DNA of 21,179 nt, taken from contig CAIYYW010000072.1 of the NCBI GenBank assembly GCA_903930515.1, forward strand, positions 1-21,179. The letters run 5' to 3'. Source of the stretch: an uncultured delta proteobacterium. GTDB taxonomy: Bacteria > RBG-13-61-14 > DRUE01. The notes below the pieces were generated by a model. That model was not told the origin of the DNA and made no database searches. It saw nothing but the letters and a program-made list of their open reading frames with translations. This document shows positions 15,875 through 21,179 of the stretch, piece by piece; within the stretch, counting starts at the first letter, position 1; each line of letters starts with the position of its first letter. Both the position numbers and the translations under genes were made by a program.

Positions 15875-16833
15875 TATTCAAAGCCGATTTTTTCCCGGAT
15901 CACATAAGTGGGCTTGTCCTGGCTCTCATAATAGGTTCGGATCCCGATCTCGCCCAGCAGTCCGAGGGCGACGGATTGCATCCCCAGGATCGTCAGCAGG
16001 GTTCCCAGGATCAGGAACGGGTTTCCGGTCATATCAACCTGCTGCAGGACCTTCATCAGGATCATTACCAGGTAGAAGACGGCGCCGATCAGGGAAAGCA
16101 AAACCCCGGCCAGGCCGAAGAAGTGGAGCGGCCTGCGGAAGTATCCCACGAAAAACTTGAGGGTGACCAGGTCAAAGATCACATTGAAAATGCGAAACAA
16201 ATTGTATTTGGATTTTCCGCTCCCGCGCGCCCGGTGGTTGACCGCTATTTCCTTGATCCGCGCCCCTCCCCAGAAGGCCAGGGCCGGGATCATCCTATGC
16301 ATTTCCCCGTAAAGGCGGATGTCCTTGATGATTTCCGAGCGATATACCTTGAGGGTGCATCCGAAATCTTTCAAGCGCAAGCCGGTGAAAAATCCGATCA
16401 TCCAATTGGCGATCCGGCTGGGGAGGATGCGGGATAGGTAACGATCCTTCCGATCTTTCCTCCAGCCGCTGACCAGGTCATATCCCTGCCCCATAATCTC
16501 CAGCATTCCCGGGATATCCGCGGGATCGTTCTGACCGTCTCCGTCCAGGGTTACAATCAACTCTCCCCGGGCCGCGGAAATACCGGCGCTGAGCGCGGAA
16601 GTCTGTCCGAAGTTCCTCCCTAACTTGATCCCGCGAAATTCAGGGTATCGGGCTTGGGCCTGCTTGATCATCTCCCAGCTTTGGTCCGCGCTGCCGTCAT
16701 CCACCACCAAAACTTCAAAATCCAAGCCGGCCCGACGCAGGACTCCTGTCAATTCCTCAAACAAGGGCGCCAGCGCCGATTCTTCATTGTAAACCGGGAT
16801 CACCACAGAAATCTTTTTAGCATATTGGACCAT
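15874..16833 (-). CDS. CsbB/GtrB-type polyprenyl-phosphate glycosyltransferase (two C-terminal membrane helices)
   Basis: A 319-residue protein and the first gene of the operon. The GT2 domain has VIPVYNEE at 11-18, DDGS at 45-48, GRNFGQ at 72-77, and LDGDGQNDP at 96-104 with D97 and D99 as the metal site. HRARGSGKSKY at 200-210 is the conserved loop before the membrane part. Helices are at about 237-262 and 273-297. GtrB and CsbB proteins of this form charge undecaprenyl phosphate with glucose or GlcNAc for later transfer outside the cell. CsbB works with YfhO in Bacillus, and two YfhO-like proteins lie at the far end of this operon. No GtrA flippase is present. No clear Shine-Dalgarno precedes the ATG. 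Confidence 0.92.
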   Translation of the reverse strand: MVQYAKKISVVIPVYNEESALAPLFEELTGVLRRAGLDFEVLVVDDGSADQSWEMIKQAQARYPEFRGIKLGRNFGQTSALSAGISAARGELIVTLDGDGQNDPADIPGMLEIMGQGYDLVSGWRKDRKDRYLSRILPSRIANWMIGFFTGLRLKDFGCTLKVYRSEIIKDIRLYGEMHRMIPALAFWGGARIKEIAVNHRARGSGKSKYNLFRIFNVIFDLVTLKFFVGYFRRPLHFFGLAGVLLSLIGAVFYLVMILMKVLQQVDMTGNPFLILGTLLTILGMQSVALGLLGEIGIRTYYESQDKPTYVIREKIGFE

Positions 16834-16867
16834 CTGTATTTTGGATAACCGGATATAAAATTAGTTT

Positions 16868-16890
16868 CCGGCCCAGACAATTATACCGGA
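16868..16890 (-). promoter_or_regulatory. Likely -10 promoter element of the glycan operon
   Basis: A perfect TATAAT sits at 16885-16880 on the minus strand, about 47 nt before the ATG of the first operon gene. The -35 position falls in the T-tract of the upstream terminator (TTTTTT) and is a poor match. Transcription would begin near 16873, giving a leader of about 40 nt. It is the only good -10 sequence I found in this spacer. Confidence 0.45.
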
Positions 16891-16899
16891 AATCCCCTG

Positions 16900-16937
16900 A
16901 AAAAAAAAGCGCCCCGGGTTTTTGGCCCGGGGCGCTT
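16900..16937 (-). terminator. Strong intrinsic terminator of the giant repeat protein gene
   Basis: On the minus strand a perfect 12-bp stem (AAGCGCCCCGGG paired with CCCGGGGCGCTT, arms at 16937-16926 and 16918-16907) closes a 7-nt loop and is followed by nine Ts (16908-16900; two of them also pair at the stem base). It begins about 18 nt after the TAA at 16956-16958. This is a textbook rho-independent terminator. Confidence 0.93.
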
Positions 16938-16955
16938 CAGGTTCTCGACTACTGG

Positions 16956-19900
16956 TTAGTAGGCGAAGTTATAGTGCGCGTAGAAGGCGTCCTGACTATC
17001 GTAGTTGATGGCGAACTCAGTCTGCCAGAAGTTCTGGTTATTCCAATCCAGAGGTCCGCCAATACCGGCCAAGGTCGTGGAGCTGGAGTTGATATTGATG
17101 ATGCTCGCCATCCACTCAAACTTGGGCTTGAACCAATAGACCTTGTTGAAGTAAGGATTGGCCGTGACTCCATCCCAGAGGTCGGGAATGAATCCGGTAG
17201 TGCCGGTTAAGCCGGTGAAAGGACCGCCGGGGGTCAGTTCCGGGATATGGGCCACAACGCTGGTGGCTCCGGCGGGGAGCGGGCCCATCATCGTCAGGAA
17301 GCTGATGTCTTTGCATCCGCCTCCGCCCTTCTTGGAGGAGTCTCCTCCGAACCACTCGTCAATCAGGCACTCGCCTCGCGCGGTGCCAATCGCCCGGTCA
17401 ATCCAGTATTCGTCATAGGTCAGCACCGTGATATTGGCCATGTTGCAAGCGGCGCTGGTAGTGAACCGGATCGCAGTCTGGCTTTCAATCGCGTTGATCA
17501 CGCAGGGACCCGCGCTGTGAGTGGCGGGGTTTCCTTTGTTAATGTAGAGGGAATCTCCCACGGCCACTCCCCAGCTCTGGAAGCGGGCGTCCAAGTCGGT
17601 CAATCTGGGCGGAGTGACACCGGTATTGATGGTTGCGTCGGTGTCATGTACTCCTCCCTTGAGAGACTTTCCGTTGCCGACGGCGGACAGGGTTAGGTAC
17701 CAGATGTCCGGGGTATCGACTGCGACCGGGACATATCCCGGGACGCTGAACTTCATATATAGCCGGTTGAAGATTCCGGCGTCCAGCCCCCTGGTAAACC
17801 ACTTGTTTCCGGCGATTCCCGGGCTGGCAGTGCTATAAGTGAGCTGCCTCCTGAGTTCGCCGTTGCGGTTAACCTTGTTTCCCCTGCCGAGTTCTGGAGT
17901 TGAGGACCATTGCGGGGCCGGGAAGAAGTAACTATCCGGAAGCGGCTGGACCGCTCTGGGCAGACCTAGGAACCTCTCCGCCCAAAGAACCTTGGTGGAA
18001 TATCCGTTCAAAGTGGCGGTGGTGGCGTAAGTCTCAATCGGGCCGACGTGAGCGATCTTGAGGGAGAGGCCGGGCACACCGTAGGTGCTGGAACCGCTGC
18101 TGTGAGTGCAATCCTCTCCGCTCAGGTCTCCCCAGCCGGCGTTATTGACGGAAGAGGTTAATCTCGGATGGTCTCCCGGTTTGGTAACATACATGCCTCT
18201 ATTCAAAAGGATTAAAGCCGCATAATTGGTCGGACCGCCATTCTCGGTCGCGATCCAGTTGATGGTGGCATCAAGGGCGCCGGTGGTGCTGCGGGCGAAG
18301 GTCACTTCGCGGCCGAAGCGCTCGGTATCGGTTGTGGCGTTGGACCAGTATCTCCAGTTGGAATTACCCATCTTCTGGGCATAAGTTCCTTGGGCCGTGC
18401 TGGACATATATCCGACTTCAAAGGTGGTGAATTCAGCGTCGTCAATTTCCACATTCAATTGCAGACCGAATACCAGGATGGCTTTATCAAACCCGGCAAA
18501 GGCTCCGCTGATGACCGCGCCGCTATTACGCACAAACCGGTCATCCCAACTTCCAGCCTCGCTGGCGGGATAGTAATCGTCGGCGAGCGCTCCCATATAC
18601 TTGGTTTCCAGTTCGTTGTCGGTGTTATTGGGCACATGGTTGCCGGCGGTATACCAGCCACGAGTGTCTCCCACCCCGGCGCTCTGACGGGCCGGGTCAA
18701 TGGGCAGGATCGGCTGAACGCTGACGGTGATTCGCTTATCCCCGCCCGCGCCCACATCGGAATCGTAGCCGACGGCCAGCGTATCCGGGGCCACCCAGAG
18801 TTCGCGCAGGTCGGTTTCCAAGGGGGTGAGTCCCAGGGTGCCCGCGGATACATTAGTATCGGCAATGCTCGGATCCGGCACGGCTACCTGATAGGTTCCC
18901 AAAGCCGTCACATAGATCGGGAAAACGAAAATGTTCAGCCCCCCACCGGTCAGTACTGTAAGGGAGAAATTGCTTATATTCGCGTAAGCTCCCGCGACCA
19001 GTAAAGGCAGGGTTATACCCGGGATGTAATTCCAAACCGTGTACCTATAAATTCCGGGATTAGTGTTCGGCGACGCGCAAGGAGTGGCCCAGGCGCTCCT
19101 GACAAGTTCCGGGGCAACCAGCAGTCCGGGCAAGCCGGTGGAGACGATTAAATCGATTCCGCCACCGCCGGTGCTCATACATATCGATAAGGAGGTTTCG
19201 TCGTCTCCGGCCACCATCAGCCCCTGCACGATTCCCAACAGGGAGTAAACGCTTCTGGTGGTATAGAGGGCCAGCCCGGCTCTGAGCTTGGTGGGCTTGG
19301 CAAACAGGGGCCTAAGCCGATAGGAGCCCGCGTCCGCCCGGTTAATAGGATAGATAAATGTGGAGAAGTTGGCCGGCGGTATGGTGCCGGTTATGGTGGT
19401 CCGGAACCGGCCCTGATGAGTGGCGCTCCAGTTGTTTTTGTATCCCACGGAGTTGGTCTGGATGGTCAGGCGGGCGATGATCTTGTTGGCGTCAACATTT
19501 CTCAGCACAGTGTAGCTGTAGTTCAGGTTGTTATTGGTCCGGGTGTTAAGGTTGCATTTCCTTACACCGCACTTGAAGCCGATGGTCAGTTCGTCAATGG
19601 GCAAGCCTTGTATGGACGGAATATCCAGAATTCCGGTGGCCAAAGTGAAGTATTCATACTTGTTTGTATCCTGGATGATCTGGACATAGGCTTTTCCTCT
19701 GTCTACTCCGCCGACCAGCGGCCCGACCTTCCAGTCACGCTCATCCATATCAACTACCTCAATGTGCACAGCGCCGTTGGCAACCCCGCCAAATCTGCGG
19801 TAAGTTTCACCGCCGACATAGCCTCCGCCAAATCCGCCCACGCCTCCCCAGAGCGGGACCTGGGCGGTGCCGGTCTTAAAGGTCTTGGTGGCGGTGGCCG

Positions 19901-21179
19901 GTGGGGCGGTGGCATTGGTCGCGGTGATCAGGCAGCTATAGCTCATCAGGGCCGCCAGGGGTCCCAGGAGGGGAGTGCAGTCCACATCCGGATAGGCTCC
20001 GGGCAGGGTGCAACTATAATTGATCACCGTCCCGGTAGTGGGTGTGCAGGCGATGGTGATGCTGGTGGGGACATCTCCGGTGGTATCGTAAAACAGGATA
20101 GTGATCCCTTGAGTTGTATGAGCGTTGTTGTAGAACCGGCTGGCAAAGTCAGAGGGGAATACCGAGCCGATTACGGGTGCGGCGCCGCCGCCGACATTGA
20201 CACTCACGGTCTCGAAATCCGCGACCGCGTTATATGCGGTCCAGGTCAGCCGCTCGGTGCAAGGACTGCCTGCGCCGGTATAGATGCAGGTGGCCAAAGC
20301 CAATGTTCCGCATCCGGCCGGATCGGTCCAGGTCCCGTCCGCATTAGCGCACAGGGCTTCGGAGCAGGCATCCGGTCCCCAGGTAACGGTGCTGGGGGTG
20401 GCAAAGTTAATGGTGCCGCCATTAGCGATTGTTTGCGGCCCTTCCGGCTTGACATCCACCGCGGTGATATTGTCATCGTTGGTGCAGGAATAGGTATCGT
20501 CCGGAGATCCGGCAAGCTTGGTAGAATCAAGGTTGCAAGTAGAGCTGGCGCGGTCGCAGTCAAGTTCTGCGCAGGCGCCGGTCACTCCAACCTTGCTGCA
20601 AGCTGGACCCGCGGCACCCTGGGTGACCGCAACATCGGTATCCGCAACATCGGTAAGGTCGTTGCAGTTGCCGCCTTCAGACCAGCCATACAAACAGCCC
20701 AATGCCGCGGAAGCGCCCTCGCCCACCGCGCCGATACTGCAGACCAAGGCTGTAATTGTATCGGCATCGTCCGTGGCGATAAAGGTATCCGTGCCGGCGG
20801 TCTTGGCGGAACCGATGGTGCAGGTGCCGCTGTCATTTCCGCACAACTCTGCCGCGCATCCAAATCCGCCCGCGCCCTTGGAACAGTTAACCGCGCCGAC
20901 TACCGTGGCATCGGTGTTAGCTATATCGGTAGTGTCATCGCAGTTCCCGCTTTCGCTCCAGGAATATAGACATCCCAAAGCCGTGCAGTCCGTGGCCGGA
21001 GCCGCAATCGGACCCTCGGTGTCAGCCGCAATTGTGCAAACGATTCCGGTGATGGTGTCGCCGTCGTCATTGCACAGGAAGGTGTCGGTGCCGGCGGTCT
21101 TGGCGGAACTGATGGTGCAAACCCTGCCGGTATCGTTACCGCAGACCTCGGCGCACGCGCCGGTCACTCCGACCTTGGA
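16956..21179 (-). CDS. Giant cysteine-rich repeat protein, probably secreted or surface-located (N-terminal part outside window)
   Basis: 1407 residues are visible and the frame runs off the right edge. The GTG at 21167 lies inside a repeat, so it is not the true start. The first 250 or so residues hold tandem units of about 95-99 residues, each opening with CSKxG and then AELC/AEVC-GND, CTI-SAKTAGTDTF, an acidic DDxDTIT stretch and GCLYxWSExGNC. About 250-430 looks like Ig-like beta structure with Cys pairs. A glycine-rich hinge (GGVGGFGGGYVGGE) falls near 439. The remaining 960 residues are polar and beta-rich with few Cys. Around 14 N-x-S/T sequons are present. The protein ends in an aromatic-rich YAHYNFAY. 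No catalytic motif or membrane anchor is seen and I do not recognise the family. The composition suits an extracellular disulfide-stabilised protein. The gene has its own strong terminator. Confidence 0.75.
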   Translation of the reverse strand, partial: SKVGVTGACAEVCGNDTGRVCTISSAKTAGTDTFLCNDDGDTITGIVCTIAADTEGPIAAPATDCTALGCLYSWSESGNCDDTTDIANTDATVVGAVNCSKGAGGFGCAAELCGNDSGTCTIGSAKTAGTDTFIATDDADTITALVCSIGAVGEGASAALGCLYGWSEGGNCNDLTDVADTDVAVTQGAAGPACSKVGVTGACAELDCDRASSTCNLDSTKLAGSPDDTYSCTNDDNITAVDVKPEGPQTIANGGTINFATPSTVTWGPDACSEALCANADGTWTDPAGCGTLALATCIYTGAGSPCTERLTWTAYNAVADFETVSVNVGGGAAPVIGSVFPSDFASRFYNNAHTTQGITILFYDTTGDVPTSITIACTPTTGTVINYSCTLPGAYPDVDCTPLLGPLAALMSYSCLITATNATAPPATATKTFKTGTAQVPLWGGVGGFGGGYVGGETYRRFGGVANGAVHIEVVDMDERDWKVGPLVGGVDRGKAYVQIIQDTNKYEYFTLATGILDIPSIQGLPIDELTIGFKCGVRKCNLNTRTNNNLNYSYTVLRNVDANKIIARLTIQTNSVGYKNNWSATHQGRFRTTITGTIPPANFSTFIYPINRADAGSYRLRPLFAKPTKLRAGLALYTTRSVYSLLGIVQGLMVAGDDETSLSICMSTGGGGIDLIVSTGLPGLLVAPELVRSAWATPCASPNTNPGIYRYTVWNYIPGITLPLLVAGAYANISNFSLTVLTGGGLNIFVFPIYVTALGTYQVAVPDPSIADTNVSAGTLGLTPLETDLRELWVAPDTLAVGYDSDVGAGGDKRITVSVQPILPIDPARQSAGVGDTRGWYTAGNHVPNNTDNELETKYMGALADDYYPASEAGSWDDRFVRNSGAVISGAFAGFDKAILVFGLQLNVEIDDAEFTTFEVGYMSSTAQGTYAQKMGNSNWRYWSNATTDTERFGREVTFARSTTGALDATINWIATENGGPTNYAALILLNRGMYVTKPGDHPRLTSSVNNAGWGDLSGEDCTHSSGSSTYGVPGLSLKIAHVGPIETYATTATLNGYSTKVLWAERFLGLPRAVQPLPDSYFFPAPQWSSTPELGRGNKVNRNGELRRQLTYSTASPGIAGNKWFTRGLDAGIFNRLYMKFSVPGYVPVAVDTPDIWYLTLSAVGNGKSLKGGVHDTDATINTGVTPPRLTDLDARFQSWGVAVGDSLYINKGNPATHSAGPCVINAIESQTAIRFTTSAACNMANITVLTYDEYWIDRAIGTARGECLIDEWFGGDSSKKGGGGCKDISFLTMMGPLPAGATSVVAHIPELTPGGPFTGLTGTTGFIPDLWDGVTANPYFNKVYWFKPKFEWMASIININSSSTTLAGIGGPLDWNNQNFWQTEFAINYDSQDAFYAHYNFAY
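20427..20600 (-). repeat. Cysteine-rich repeat unit 3, diverged and shortened
   Basis: It begins CSKVGVTGACAELDC like unit 1 and keeps CNLDSTKLAG and the acidic NDDNITAV part, then fades after VKPEGPQ. The GCLYxWSE half is missing. It marks the end of the repeat array; the right-hand extent of the array is outside the window. Confidence 0.65.
20601..20885 (-). repeat. Cysteine-rich repeat unit 2
   Basis: 95 residues from CSKGAGGFGC to the residues before the next CSKVG. The order CxAELCGND, CTIGSAKTAGTDTF, DDADTIT, VCSIG, GCLYGWSEGGNCNDLTDVADTD matches unit 1 closely. One Cys near the middle of unit 1 (TFLCND) is replaced by Ala here (TFIATD). Confidence 0.85.
20886..21179 (-). repeat. Cysteine-rich repeat unit 1 (first Cys codon cut off by window edge)
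   Basis: This codes for SKVGVTGACAEVCGND onward, 98 visible residues and about 99 when complete. It shares a near-identical DNA core, GCCGGCGGTCTTGGCGGAA, with unit 2 at a distance of 297 nt. Its start resembles that of unit 3 at a distance of 582 nt. It has an insert relative to unit 2 around EGPIAAPATDC. Confidence 0.85.

Noticed and set aside
16834-16955. tRNA, small RNA or riboswitch in the spacer before the operon.
   Set aside because: The only clear structure is the terminator hairpin. The remaining leader of about 40 nt is too short for a known riboswitch.
19416-20969. A 517-codon open frame on the plus strand, rich in Gly and Ala, opposite the giant gene.
   Set aside because: It lies wholly antisense to the cysteine-repeat protein. 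Its length is explained by the repeated, GC-biased codons of the real gene, and it shows no recognisable domain.
1-21179. CRISPR arrays, insertion sequences, tRNA or rRNA genes, phage or defence genes.
   Set aside because: I saw no regularly spaced short direct repeats, transposase motifs, conserved RNA gene sequences or integrase motifs on either strand.

Overview
The window is bacterial. Gene packing is tight, starts are ATG or GTG, and several starts have clear Shine-Dalgarno sites (for example AGGAGG before the epimerase). TGA is used as a stop in many genes, which excludes the recoded-UGA lineages. Base composition is moderately GC-rich. I cannot place the organism to phylum. The glycosyltransferase-rich layout and large unfamiliar secreted protein would fit a poorly sampled or candidate-phylum bacterium, but that is an impression and not a result.

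Layout. (1) Bases 1-383, plus strand: the 3' end of a gene that enters from the left, with an EF-hand/dockerin-like DxNxDG loop. (2) Bases 386-16833, minus strand: a run of 13 genes that looks like one long operon. Twelve are for assembly of a surface polysaccharide or glycoconjugate, and the last is the housekeeping GTPase EngB. In transcription order they are a CsbB/GtrB-type polyprenyl-phosphate glycosyltransferase, a GT4, a WbbL-like GT2, a cobalamin-binding-type radical SAM protein, a GT4, an NAD-dependent sugar epimerase with a zinc-ribbon insert, a second polyprenyl-phosphate GT2, two GT4s, a soluble DPM1-like GT2, a DUF2304 membrane protein, two tandem YfhO-like GT-C membrane proteins, and EngB. 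Nearly all junctions overlap or are within 10 nt. The only real gap is 98 nt at 9008-9105. (3) Bases 16834-16955: a strong intrinsic terminator for the upstream gene followed at once by a likely -10 box for the operon. (4) Bases 16956-21179, minus strand: a very large, probably secreted protein, open at its N-terminal side, with tandem cysteine-rich repeats and a long repeat-poor C-terminal part.

How the genes could work together (inference). The epimerase would supply a nucleotide sugar, possibly dTDP-6-deoxytalose. The GT4s and the WbbL-like GT2 would build a glycan on the cytoplasmic face. Three DPM1-like GT2s would load single sugars onto polyprenyl phosphate. The two YfhO-like GT-C proteins would use these lipid-linked sugars outside the membrane to decorate a glycan or protein. 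The GT2 - DUF2304 - GT-C order resembles the GacI-GacJ-GacL logic of the streptococcal group A carbohydrate. No polymerase, ligase or Wzx/GtrA flippase is visible here, so the system must be completed elsewhere.

The most notable points are the GacI/J/L-like module with its two unequal YfhO paralogs (one with an extra carbohydrate-binding-like beta-sandwich, the other lacking the family's C-terminal domain), the giant cysteine-repeat protein next to the glycan operon, and EngB translationally coupled to the end of an accessory operon.
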